The notes under the pieces were generated by a model. That model was not told where the DNA came from. It made no database searches and was given only the letters and a program-made list of their open reading frames with translations. The position numbers were made by a program, and so were the translations under genes. From the IMG/VR virus record IMGVR_UViG_3300042355_000087, positions 1-38,454 of that record: DNA of 38,454 nucleotides; one strand, 5' to 3'. Shown one piece after another: positions 14,825 through 22,870 of this stretch (within the stretch, counting starts at the first letter, position 1; every line of letters begins with the position of its first letter). The stretch is from a virus.

Positions 14825-15853
14825 ATGAAACAGGTTATTTTGGAAGGCTTGAAAAAGGCTCTCCACGAGGGCAAAAGCACTGTCAACCTCGCGGAAGCCT
14901 CGGCCCTAACCGGCTCAGGCAGCGGGGTTGGTGGTCGCGTTTATAACGAGGATGTGTTTGCATCGCTTCGTTACTGGAACCCATTTCGGGTTTATGCAAA
15001 TCAGACAATGACGGCAGACTCGGATATTCAGTTTGTTGTCAAAACAGGTAACGCTGCTAACTCCACAAACCCGTGGGGCTACACGGTTAACGCTAACTCA
15101 GGCTCACCCAACATCGCCACATCCATCTGGCAGCTTCCGATGCGTGTTATCTCCGCTCAGATGCCAATCAGGGCTGCGGCGATGGATGACATCAACGGAT
15201 TAGATGCGGCACTTGTCGAAGATCTCGCAATGGAATTCAGCCAGATCGAAGCCGCGTCAATGGCAATCAATAACGATCAGGCAGGCTCTACAACAACCTC
15301 CACAGGCGCTACAAACGGCCTTAGAGGCTTGAAGATGTACGCGGGTACTGCTGGATCATCCGCTGCTTACGGAACGTCAGGAACGGCCATTACAGCAGGC
15401 ATACACACCCTTAATACCGTGGGTTATACGCACTCAGGTGGTATTGAGTGGGAAAGCCTTGTAGACGTTGCCAGCGCTCTTCCCGGTCAGTTCTGGAGAA
15501 TGCCCGGAACCGCGTGGATGATGCACCCGACAGCTATTGCGACGCTTAGAGAATACGCTCACGGTGGTAATTCTTATGCACTTGTCGAGACAGGCGAGAA
15601 AGACGAAGGCCCCGGTGTAAATATTATGGGCTGGCCGGTAATTGCTAATCCTTATTTGGATGCTCCCGCAATCGGCGCTTCTCCGATCTATCTTGCAAAC
15701 TGGCCGCGGTTTATGTGGATCGTCGATCACTCGGAGATGACGCTTCAGAGAATGGAGCAGACCCAGCCGGGAACGATTACGATATATGCTGAGAAGCGGA
15801 TGGTCTCGACCGTTCGTGATGTAACTGCCGGTGTACGTTTGATCGGAACCTAA
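14825..15853 (+). CDS. Second major-capsid-like protein (paralogue without delta domain)
   Basis: This 342-residue protein is a clear paralogue of the capsid protein just upstream. Both share ASALT-(A/G)-SG, (F)-VKTGNA, WGYTV, ATSIWQ, A-(L/M)-DDI-(D/N)-GL, NNDQ, GLRGL--YAG and GTSGTA in the same order, and similar C-termini (TVRDVTAGVRLIGT). It lacks the N-terminal coiled coil and some loops. ATG 14825 with GGAGAG is preferred over the TTG at 14783, which lies upstream of the hairpin. It may form pentamers, as T4 gp24 does beside gp23, or an alternative shell subunit. Confidence 0.85.
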   Translation: MKQVILEGLKKALHEGKSTVNLAEASALTGSGSGVGGRVYNEDVFASLRYWNPFRVYANQTMTADSDIQFVVKTGNAANSTNPWGYTVNANSGSPNIATSIWQLPMRVISAQMPIRAAAMDDINGLDAALVEDLAMEFSQIEAASMAINNDQAGSTTTSTGATNGLRGLKMYAGTAGSSAAYGTSGTAITAGIHTLNTVGYTHSGGIEWESLVDVASALPGQFWRMPGTAWMMHPTAIATLREYAHGGNSYALVETGEKDEGPGVNIMGWPVIANPYLDAPAIGASPIYLANWPRFMWIVDHSEMTLQRMEQTQPGTITIYAEKRMVSTVRDVTAGVRLIGT

Positions 15854-15854
15854 G

Positions 15855-16499
15855 ATGCCATCCCAACTGCAAGGTAACTTCGGAGCGGGTTCTCGTAACC
15901 CGTTCAACTACTCGAAAGTGGTCGCGAGTAATCGAGATCCGATTACTCAATGGCTGACGTTTGAGGAAATAACCAACCAGTTGAATTTGTTTCAGGATGA
16001 ATCGCAGGACGATTACCTAAGTCAGTTAGAACTCGCTGCACGGATGGCGATTGAGGACTACTTAGGCACCCCGATCTTTAATGTGACTTATCAAGCCTCT
16101 TACATGATCTCAGGGCTTATGGCTGCACCCGTAAGTCTTGACCTTCCCGAAGTCTCGCAGAATGGTGTGACAATCAATTGGGTAAAGTATTACACCGACT
16201 TGAATCCGCCGACACTTACGACGATTACAAGCTCAAATTATTACTACGACCCGACTGGGAACAAAGTTGTTTTGTTTGAGGTTCCCAACAACATCAACAC
16301 CTACATGACTGCGCCGATGCTTTGCCAGTACACCCTACAGGGCTCGGTAATCGGTCAGTATCCCGTTGTCAAGCAAGCGGGTCTCATGCTTCTCACTCAC
16401 TTGTACAACAATCGCTCGGCTACATCTGCTGAGAATCTAAAGCAGATTCCTTTTGCAGTGGATCAGCTTCTTAGACCCTACAAGCCGTTGGTGATGTAA
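15855..16499 (+). CDS. Head-tail connector protein (gp6-like)
   Basis: This 214-residue protein sits where HK97 gp6-type adaptors lie. The region LAARMAIEDYLGTPIFNVTYQA is the typical start of these connectors, and the end (KQAGLMLLTHLYNNR...) is the usual terminal helix. It would bind the portal ring after packaging. It starts two bases after the second capsid gene and overlaps the next gene by one base. Confidence 0.8.
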   Translation: MPSQLQGNFGAGSRNPFNYSKVVASNRDPITQWLTFEEITNQLNLFQDESQDDYLSQLELAARMAIEDYLGTPIFNVTYQASYMISGLMAAPVSLDLPEVSQNGVTINWVKYYTDLNPPTLTTITSSNYYYDPTGNKVVLFEVPNNINTYMTAPMLCQYTLQGSVIGQYPVVKQAGLMLLTHLYNNRSATSAENLKQIPFAVDQLLRPYKPLVM

Positions 16500-16840
16500 T
16501 GGTCTTGCGCGTCGATGAGATAAGCATTAATAACCTGTCGTTTACGGTCACTAATTTGGGTGAGCAAACGACAGTCGAGACGCTGTGGTTCAAGACGCGA
16601 GCAAAGACTAAGTCGGTTCACAATCGGATTCGAACGCTAGAGAAGTTCAGGCAGTACGACAACATGATGGATTTCATCGTGAACTACACGCCCAACATGA
16701 GAACGATCTCGGACAATCAGGAAGATTACTCGGTCACATTTAGAGGAAACAGTTGGCGAATCGCAGAGGTTTTTGAGCACGATGACAGACAGTGGGTTTC
16801 GCTGATGTGCTATCGAAACGAACCTAGCGTGGCGGTCTAA
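16499..16840 (+). CDS. Head closure / head-tail joining protein
   Basis: This is a 113-residue beta-rich protein in the position of SPP1 gp16-type head closure proteins. Alternating strands (SFTVTNLGEQTTVETLWF, DYSVTFRGNSWRIAEVFE) suit the small barrel of that family. The start overlaps the connector stop (TAATG). Assignment rests on position, size and fold impression. Confidence 0.65.
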   Translation: MVLRVDEISINNLSFTVTNLGEQTTVETLWFKTRAKTKSVHNRIRTLEKFRQYDNMMDFIVNYTPNMRTISDNQEDYSVTFRGNSWRIAEVFEHDDRQWVSLMCYRNEPSVAV

Positions 16841-16841
16841 G

Positions 16842-17246
16842 ATGGGGCAAAATAGCGCGGTTGTTTATGCTCAAGCGATACAAGCTCAATTGGTCACGGT
16901 TTGTACGCCGACACCGGTTTATGCAGTGTTTAACCGAAACTTTGCAAGCGAACCGACCTTTATAACGTGGCAGCTTAGAGATGTTCATCAGCCGGTTTAC
17001 ACAGGTCCGCAGTCTGTGAAGGGTATAGATCGACCGGTGTTTCAGGCTACAGTGTTTGCTCAGTTGATGGCGAATTGTTTTAGTAAGGCGCAGCAGATTG
17101 TGGACGCGCTACACGGTTTTCAGGGCACTTTTGGTGGTCTCTTTTTTGTGTCAAAGGTCGATGTTGATTGGCTCTTTCACACATACGACAATGACAGCAA
17201 ATTAAATCAAATCGTTCTTGATTGCACTTTAGACATTCCTGCGTAG
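16842..17246 (+). CDS. Tail completion (terminator) protein
   Basis: This 134-residue protein is in the usual place for the tail terminator, just before the tail tube gene. The pattern of an N-terminal helix (YAQAIQAQLVTVC), mid strands (FITWQLRDVHQPVYTG) and a helix FSKAQQIVDALHGF is reminiscent of DUF3168/gpU-like proteins. It would cap the tail tube and join it to the head. Confidence 0.65.
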   Translation: MGQNSAVVYAQAIQAQLVTVCTPTPVYAVFNRNFASEPTFITWQLRDVHQPVYTGPQSVKGIDRPVFQATVFAQLMANCFSKAQQIVDALHGFQGTFGGLFFVSKVDVDWLFHTYDNDSKLNQIVLDCTLDIPA

Positions 17247-17255
17247 AGGTGAAAA

Positions 17256-17750
17256 ATGGCTCTTCCCAATAAAGTTTTACCCGGCTTTTCAGCCTCCTTG
17301 TATTGCCAGCCGGGGGCTACTCCAACCGTTTTAACAACGGCCAATCTTAGCGTTTACGCTTCGACTTCCGCGATTGCTGTCTCTGGCAATCTTGTTCCGG
17401 TTGAGGCAATTCCAGCATTTGGTCAAGACGATGCGGTTGCCAACTTTGCAGTTGCTGGCTCGCGTCAATCAGACAAGATTCCGGTTCAGTCTGCACCCAC
17501 CAGTATGACGGTTGTAGCGGCGTGGAACCCTGCCGACACAAACCTTCTTTTGCTTCGTGCGGATGCTTACAACGGCACAATTGACCGTACGTTCGTGATC
17601 TCAGCGACGGATGGCACTAACATTGTGAATTACGCTTTTAATGGTCGCGTATCGCAGTGGACGATTGATCCAGCTCCCGGCGCTGAAGCTCAAGTCACGT
17701 TCACCATTCATCCGAGGGGCAATCAATATGGCTGGTCAAACAACACTTGA
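17256..17750 (+). CDS. Major tail tube protein
   Basis: This 164-residue beta-rich protein has a good ribosome site (GAGGTGAAAA) and lies directly after the tail completion gene. It is rich in Ala, Thr, Val and Ser, with no Cys pair, as expected of tube subunits (FAVAGSRQSDKIPVQ, YAFNGRVSQWTIDPAPG). Identification is by position, size and style; no sequence signature is diagnostic. Confidence 0.75.
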   Translation: MALPNKVLPGFSASLYCQPGATPTVLTTANLSVYASTSAIAVSGNLVPVEAIPAFGQDDAVANFAVAGSRQSDKIPVQSAPTSMTVVAAWNPADTNLLLLRADAYNGTIDRTFVISATDGTNIVNYAFNGRVSQWTIDPAPGAEAQVTFTIHPRGNQYGWSNNT

Positions 17751-17910
17751 TGAATTAGTAGCGCTGATGGTGGAATTTAGGGGTGACCTTCATGCAATGG
17801 CAAAGGGGCATCCCTTTACCCTTCAAGAGGTGGATGCCGCCTTACAGGAAGCCGAAGCCGCTGAAGCTGTCTGTCTCAATGTGATGAGGCAATATGCAGC
17901 GAGCGAGTGA
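17728..17910 (+). CDS. Small helical protein after tail tube (60 aa)
   Basis: Translation from ATG 17728, with GAGGGG upstream, gives a 60-residue acidic helical protein (LQEVDAALQEAEAAEAV). It overlaps the tail tube gene by 23 bases and the next gene by 17. The function is unknown; a minor tail assembly role is possible from its place. Confidence 0.6.
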   Translation: MAGQTTLDELVALMVEFRGDLHAMAKGHPFTLQEVDAALQEAEAAEAVCLNVMRQYAASE

Positions 17911-18118
17911 CGATTTACTGAGCTATCTCATCACGCAGGCCCAGACTGGTGCTAAGAACTGGTTTGGGTACCCGCAACAGCGTCTCATCAACATTGCTCT
18001 ATGCCATCAGATCGCAGCTAATCATGCTGACTGCATGACACCTGATGAAGTCGTGGACTACGTCCTAAAGCTCAACGATCACATCTTCAAGCGGATCGTC
18101 ACTAGTGGGCAAAATTGA
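17894..18118 (+). CDS. Hypothetical helical protein (74 aa)
   Basis: This 74-residue mostly helical protein (DLLSYLITQAQTGAKNWFG, VVDYVLKLNDHIFKR) has GAGG shortly before its ATG. It overlaps both neighbours (17 and 14 bases). Not recognised. Together with the previous gene it sits between tail tube and the gp10-like gene, an unusual insertion in the standard order. Confidence 0.6.
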   Translation: MQRASDDLLSYLITQAQTGAKNWFGYPQQRLINIALCHQIAANHADCMTPDEVVDYVLKLNDHIFKRIVTSGQN

Positions 18119-18581
18119 AGTCAAGGGATTCAAAGAATTTGAGAACTCCCTACTACTTTTAGCCGAGGAATTTGGCACGACCAAAGCTCGTCGCTCTTTG
18201 CTTCCTGCGCTCAAATCTTCAATGGAGCCAGTGAAGGCGGCGGTTAAGAGTAGAGCTCCAGTTGACACAGGAAAGCTACAGCTCAAGATCCGCAACGGCG
18301 CAAAAGTCGCAACTCGTAAAGACAAAGCCAAAAAATATCTCAATAGAGACACAATCGCTTACGGATTTGTCGATGTTGGTGTCGGCTATCGAGATGAGAA
18401 GGGCGAATACAGGCCCGCAGCCGAAGCGATAGAATTTGGCACTGCTGAACAACCTGCAAGACCGTTTATACGAAACTCTTTTCAATCAATGGCATCATCT
18501 GCCCTAGATCGTCTGGGATCTCTTATGAGTGCTCATATGGATCTCTGGGCGGCAAAACAACGAGCAAAGGTTAGGAAATGA
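18105..18581 (+). CDS. HK97 gp10-like tail-assembly/head-tail protein
   Basis: This 158-residue protein carries the HK97 gp10 family signature: a basic VKAAVKSRAPVDTGKLQLKI stretch and later AIEFGTAEQPARPFIRNSF. The GTG start at 18105 is inside the previous gene. In HK97-like phages this gene normally lies before the tail tube gene; here it lies after it, so the order has been rearranged. It overlaps the next start by four bases. Confidence 0.85.
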   Translation: MGKIEVKGFKEFENSLLLLAEEFGTTKARRSLLPALKSSMEPVKAAVKSRAPVDTGKLQLKIRNGAKVATRKDKAKKYLNRDTIAYGFVDVGVGYRDEKGEYRPAAEAIEFGTAEQPARPFIRNSFQSMASSALDRLGSLMSAHMDLWAAKQRAKVRK

Positions 18582-19045
18582 AAATACAAGATAAATTCGG
18601 AAAGTCATTCCAACGACAGACCCACACAGACATTGAGTTTGCAGGACATCTTCTCAAAGTCTATCTTCCGACTCGAAAAGAAATGTTGAGGCTAGAGGAG
18701 AAAATTAAAAATCCTCCAGACGCTCTTATCTCAGAAGAGTACGAGAAGCTATACGCCACTTTCCAAAAGCTCTACAAGATTAATCAAAGTGTCGATGCTG
18801 AGTTTTTGGACGATGACGTTATTGTCGAGGGTCGAAGCCTAAGAGAGGCGGCGAAATTCAAAGCGCAGGAACTCATGCGAGAGATTGCGTTAGTTAATCT
18901 TGTCGGGTTTGAAGAAGGCGACGAAATGTTTGCGCTGTCTTACGAGGACATATCGGATACTTTCTCAGAGGCACAGATCAAACATTTAGTGAATCTGATT
19001 CAGAAAGCGGTTAACCCTGATTACGAGACAACGGAAAAAAACTAA
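18578..19045 (+). CDS. Tail assembly chaperone, short form (gpG-like)
   Basis: This 155-residue acidic helical protein lies just before the tape measure gene, the place of gpG-type tail chaperones. It ends in Glu-Lys-Asn-stop at the slippery heptamer A AAA AAC (19036-19042). A -1 shift there joins it to the downstream frame. The short form should be the abundant product. It would coat the tape measure protein and recruit tube subunits. Confidence 0.85.
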   Translation: MKIQDKFGKSFQRQTHTDIEFAGHLLKVYLPTRKEMLRLEEKIKNPPDALISEEYEKLYATFQKLYKINQSVDAEFLDDDVIVEGRSLREAAKFKAQELMREIALVNLVGFEEGDEMFALSYEDISDTFSEAQIKHLVNLIQKAVNPDYETTEKN

Positions 19046-19131
19046 AGAGGTCGCTATATCGACAAGTCAGGGCGGCGGCAATCTTTAACGGCCAAAGTCC
19101 TGAAGCATTCGATAGCCTTGATGTAGCGACC
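19036..19131 (+). promoter_or_regulatory. Programmed -1 ribosomal frameshift site with downstream stem
   Basis: The heptamer A AAA AAC sits in the zero frame (codons GAA AAA AAC, then TAA). Six bases downstream, 19049-19062 can pair with 19118-19131 in an unbroken 14-base stem containing two G-U pairs, enclosing 55 bases. The first eight pairs are perfect (GGTCGCTA with TAGCGACC). Spacing and stability fit a frameshift stimulator. The -1 frame is open for 117 codons. Confidence 0.88.
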
Positions 19132-19395
19132 GTCCGAGAGTTAGAATTGATGTACCGCGACGGCATGATTGGCGCGAGACATAACTTGATATTGATCTCG
19201 CATCTGATGACGATTGTTTATAACGCGTTATCTAAGAACCCGATCAAGAGTCGTGATTTCTTCCCGCATCTGGAGGAGTATTTTGTTCCTCCAAACTACA
19301 TGACAAAACAAGAGCGTGATTTTCTGGCGTTCACTTCGCTACCCGGATTCAAAGCGGAGTTTCTTGAGATATTAGGGGGAAATCGTGGCGGGTAA
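19042..19395 (+). CDS. Tail assembly chaperone, frameshift extension (gpT-like part)
   Basis: This is the -1 frame continuation, 117 codons to the TAA at 19393, with no good start codon or ribosome site of its own. It should be made only as a fusion of about 272 residues with the upstream protein, as lambda gpGT. The sequence is helical and hydrophobic in places (HNLILISHLMTIVYNAL) and ends in GGNRGG inside the tape measure start. The T part would contact tube subunits. Confidence 0.85.
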   Translation, partial: LKRSLYRQVRAAAIFNGQSPEAFDSLDVATVRELELMYRDGMIGARHNLILISHLMTIVYNALSKNPIKSRDFFPHLEEYFVPPNYMTKQERDFLAFTSLPGFKAEFLEILGGNRGG

Positions 19396-21118
19396 ACTCA
19401 TAGCAGCCCTACAAGTAGCTCTCGGCCTAGAGAGCGCTAAGTTCGTTCAAGAAGTCGACAGGGCAAAGCAAAAAACCCGTGAGCTAAAAGTATCCGTAGA
19501 CGTTCTGGGTACGGCTATGGGCGCACTACGAAGCCCAATGTTGTTAGCGGCTGGCGCTGCCACAGCCTTTGCCACTTCCTTTTTCAAAGCAGCCGATGCA
19601 GTCAATGATTTTGCCGAGGGATCTGGTCTAGCGATTGAGGAAGTCTTAGCCCTCCAAAGCGCGATGGTGCAAGCGGGCAAAGGCGCAGAAAACGCTGCTC
19701 AGATGTGGGACAGATTCTCTACGACGTTGGGCGGTGCTGCTGACGGGCAAAAAGAGCAAGCGGAGTTATTCAAGGAGCTCGGCGTAAACATCGCTGATGC
19801 TGGAGGAATGCTTCGCCCTGAGATTGACATCTTTAGAGACCTTACTTCTGTGCTTTCCCAGATGGGACCGGGCGCTGAACGAGCAAGGCTTCAGGTTCAG
19901 CTTTTCGGCAAGCAATTTGCCAACGTCGATATTTCTAAGATCGACCAACTCTCTAAGAACACCGATAAGTTCACGGGCGAAGCTAAGAAGGGTGTTGAGG
20001 CTATCGGTGAGATTGGCGACGCAATCGACCAGATGACGGAGAAAGCGAAGATAGGTTTTCTTAGTCTTGTCGGCAAGGCTCGTGATGCGTGGACGGGCGT
20101 TAAAAAGTTCTTAGGGTTTGGCGAAGAAGAAGCTCCTGCTGCTCCTGTAGTGAATGTTGCTAAAGGCGGCATTCAGTCAGGCACACGAGTTAAGGCAGTA
20201 AAAGATACCGAAGCAGAGTCACGAGCTAAGGCGTTAAAGGCTTACTTAGAAAGTCTTGACGCTCAGATTCTCAAACTGCGAGAAGGCGAGGAAGCTGCGC
20301 TAAGGTTTGAGGCTGCGAAACAAGGTGGCGCTTCTGGTCTAGAAAGGATGGAGGAAATCATCCGCCTTCGCAGGGAAGAAGCAGAGTTACAAGAACAAAT
20401 ACAACAGTATTCAAAAGAGGCATCGCAAGAATTAGCCGCGATGGAAGATCTGAGAAAGATGCGGCAGGATCAGATCATCAAGGACTATGAAAAACAAATA
20501 GAGATAGAAAAAGAAGCGCAGCAAGTCGCTTTAGACGCAATGTGGCAAGCAGAAATTGCTGCAAATAAGAAATTAGAAGAAATGGATCTCACGAAGAAAG
20601 AAAAGGACGAGCAATTAGAACTTCTTGAGGATCTTCGGGACGGTTATAAGTCTCTCGGCGCAACTATCGTAGAAGCCTTCATGCAGGGCAAGTCAGCTTC
20701 GCAGGCTTTCAAGTCTGCGCTCAGTTCTCTCTTACAGAAACTCGCGTCAAGAGCATTAGATAAGTTTCTTGATGCGATCTTCAAACCCAACATGACGGGT
20801 GCGCCTTCGTTGTTTGAGAACTTTATGTCGACGATTCCCGTTATCGGCGGGATCTTTGGCAAGCGAGCCGGAGGTGGCCCTGTCAACTCTGGAAGCCCTT
20901 ATATCGTGGGTGAAAGAGGGCCTGAGTTGTTTGTTCCTAGCATGTCCGGTCAGGTTGTTCCTAGCTACGCAACAAGCGGAGCAACAACTGTAAACAACTA
21001 CAACATACAAGCCATTGACGTTAAGTCTTTTGAGGATCGGATTATGGGCAGCAACCGAGCGGTATGGGCAGCTAATGCCTACGCTCAGAAATCACTCTCA
21101 CCGAGAGGCAGAGCATGA
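19385..21118 (+). CDS. Tail tape measure protein
   Basis: This 577-residue protein sets tail length. It starts at GTG 19385 with a GGGGG-type ribosome site. Features are a hydrophobic segment (about 43-66), long helical and coiled-coil stretches rich in Glu, Lys and Ala (about 285-420), and a C-terminal AGGGPVNSGSPYIVGERGPE block seen in many tape measures. At roughly 0.15 nm per residue it would imply a tail near 85-90 nm, an estimate only. It overlaps the frameshift extension by 11 bases. Confidence 0.92.
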   Translation: MAGKLIAALQVALGLESAKFVQEVDRAKQKTRELKVSVDVLGTAMGALRSPMLLAAGAATAFATSFFKAADAVNDFAEGSGLAIEEVLALQSAMVQAGKGAENAAQMWDRFSTTLGGAADGQKEQAELFKELGVNIADAGGMLRPEIDIFRDLTSVLSQMGPGAERARLQVQLFGKQFANVDISKIDQLSKNTDKFTGEAKKGVEAIGEIGDAIDQMTEKAKIGFLSLVGKARDAWTGVKKFLGFGEEEAPAAPVVNVAKGGIQSGTRVKAVKDTEAESRAKALKAYLESLDAQILKLREGEEAALRFEAAKQGGASGLERMEEIIRLRREEAELQEQIQQYSKEASQELAAMEDLRKMRQDQIIKDYEKQIEIEKEAQQVALDAMWQAEIAANKKLEEMDLTKKEKDEQLELLEDLRDGYKSLGATIVEAFMQGKSASQAFKSALSSLLQKLASRALDKFLDAIFKPNMTGAPSLFENFMSTIPVIGGIFGKRAGGGPVNSGSPYIVGERGPELFVPSMSGQVVPSYATSGATTVNNYNIQAIDVKSFEDRIMGSNRAVWAANAYAQKSLSPRGRA

Positions 21119-21762
21119 GCTTCCAAACCATCTTAAATATCTCCCAATCCATCACGGTTAATAACCGTCGAATGGTTGGTCAGCAATACTCACGCTCCGG
21201 GCAAGTCAGGACAGCGCAGTATGTGACTTCGGTTCCGTGGGTGTTCACGGTTCGCCCTCATGCTTATCTTTACTATCCACAGGTCAGAGACGTTATCCAG
21301 ACGATTGACAATCTAGATAGACAGACTGCGGCGACAATCACATTCAACACATCAAACCTTCAGTGGTTTACAGAGTACAAAGGTGGTCTTACATCTGGAC
21401 AGGCTGCTGCCCTTACCCTTGCAAGCGTTCCTGCGCCTAACGCGACAACGATTTCTGTCGGTAATCTTCCCGCTGTCTCAGCGCCTACAGTCGTCTTTGC
21501 TGCTGGCGACTTCCTCCAGATAGGCAACTATCCCTACAAAGTCACCACAGAGGTGCTGAGAGGCTCAGGATCGACCGTTAGTGTGACGTTACATCGTCCG
21601 GTGATAGGAACTCCCTCGACAGGCACATTAACGGCTGTAGGGGCTTCCTGCACGTTTTCTGTAGTCGCTGAGGTCTGCCCGACTTACACGCTAAGGCCGA
21701 TGACTAATGGTGCTTTTGTTGATTGGGACTCTGACTTTGTCTTTAGGGAGAATGTCCAGTGA
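21115..21762 (+). CDS. Distal/minor tail protein
   Basis: This 215-residue beta-rich protein follows the tape measure, the usual place for distal tail proteins. It is rich in Thr, Val and aromatic residues. The middle portion (ISVGNLPAVSAPTVVFAAGDFLQIGNY) looks like a small beta domain often inserted in tail-tip proteins. Coupled to both neighbours by ATGA and GTGA overlaps. Confidence 0.65.
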   Translation: MSFQTILNISQSITVNNRRMVGQQYSRSGQVRTAQYVTSVPWVFTVRPHAYLYYPQVRDVIQTIDNLDRQTAATITFNTSNLQWFTEYKGGLTSGQAAALTLASVPAPNATTISVGNLPAVSAPTVVFAAGDFLQIGNYPYKVTTEVLRGSGSTVSVTLHRPVIGTPSTGTLTAVGASCTFSVVAEVCPTYTLRPMTNGAFVDWDSDFVFRENVQ

Positions 21763-22433
21763 GTACGCCAATGACAGCGCTAAATAGCGCAAGCATTACT
21801 CACGGTGAATTTGTAAAACTTACGACATCGACAACAACTTACGCATTTTGTAACGCTGCTGCTCCTATTACGGTTAGCGGCACGACGTTCTCCAATCTGG
21901 GAAGTCTCTTGTCTGTTGGTGCAGTCAATCGAGAAATCAAGGCCACATCAATTGATATGGTGATCGGTCTTATAGGCATTGACCCGACAAACGTATCATT
22001 GGTCTTAGGATCAAACATCAAGGGCTCGACTGTTGAGATCTGGCGGGGATTCTTCGACTCTAACTACCAGATCATCACAAGCCCTAGCACACAGTTCTTC
22101 AAGCGTTATCAGGGGATTGTTTCCAACATCAGCCTGACTGAGGATTGGAACGAGCAATTAAGAAGCAGAACGGTTACAGCGTCGATCTCTTGCGCTTCTT
22201 TCCGGGCTATTTTGGAAAACAGGATCGCAGGCATTCGCACGAACGTAAATAGCTGGCAACAACAATACTCGGGCGACACAAGCATGAGTCGAGTGGCAGC
22301 GATTGCTGGGCAGTATTTTGACTTCGGCGCTCCACCGCAGTCTGGATCTCAATCAGCACCGGGGTCGGACGTTGTTGTTGGTGTAGAGACAGATATTCAG
22401 CGCAAATTAGATACGGAACTTATCGGACGATGA
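21759..22433 (+). CDS. Tail tip / baseplate hub-like protein
   Basis: This 224-residue protein begins at GTG 21759 overlapping the previous stop. The C-terminal segment (ASFRAILENRIAGIRTN followed by DTSMSRVAAIAG and FDFG) resembles a conserved family found next to the J-like protein in many siphoviruses of Gram-negative hosts. It would form part of the tail tip under the tape measure. The exact family was not confirmed. Confidence 0.65.
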   Translation: MSTPMTALNSASITHGEFVKLTTSTTTYAFCNAAAPITVSGTTFSNLGSLLSVGAVNREIKATSIDMVIGLIGIDPTNVSLVLGSNIKGSTVEIWRGFFDSNYQIITSPSTQFFKRYQGIVSNISLTEDWNEQLRSRTVTASISCASFRAILENRIAGIRTNVNSWQQQYSGDTSMSRVAAIAGQYFDFGAPPQSGSQSAPGSDVVVGVETDIQRKLDTELIGR

Positions 22434-22867
22434 GATACGCGACAAAATACGATCTGCCTCACTTCATTGAGATGATGAAGGCTTATGCAAAAGAAGCCGG
22501 TATCAAGGCGCTACAAGAAAATCAGAACATAGATCAGGTTAAAAATCTATTCGATCAAATGATTAACGGTCGAGGATTTGTTCTTGTTGATGACAATCTT
22601 CGCGGGTTTTTAGCGGCTTATGTTGGCAGGAACTTTTGGAACCGCCACATAAGAGAGCTTCACGAGGTGGCGTGGTGGGTCATGCCAGAGTACAGAAATA
22701 CAAGTATCGGCGGGAGATTGTGGTTAAGGTTTAATCAACTCGCTCAATACATGCTGGATCAAAAACGCGTGGACATTGTATGCACAAGCCTGATGCCATC
22801 TAGCCCGGAAATAGACTACACGAAATATAAATTCAAGCCCTTGCAAGCGACCTTCTTTCGAGAGTAG
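22430..22867 (+). CDS. GNAT-fold acetyltransferase in tail module
   Basis: This 145-residue protein looks like a GNAT acetyltransferase: an N-terminal helix pair, strands GFVLVDDNLRGFLAAYVG, and the acetyl-CoA-binding region WVMPEYRNTSIGGRLWLRF. Such genes are common between tail-tip genes, but their target is not established. It might modify a virion or host protein. It overlaps the previous gene by four bases and lies three bases before the J-like gene. Confidence 0.75.
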   Translation: MRYATKYDLPHFIEMMKAYAKEAGIKALQENQNIDQVKNLFDQMINGRGFVLVDDNLRGFLAAYVGRNFWNRHIRELHEVAWWVMPEYRNTSIGGRLWLRFNQLAQYMLDQKRVDIVCTSLMPSSPEIDYTKYKFKPLQATFFRE

Positions 22868-22870
22868 ATC

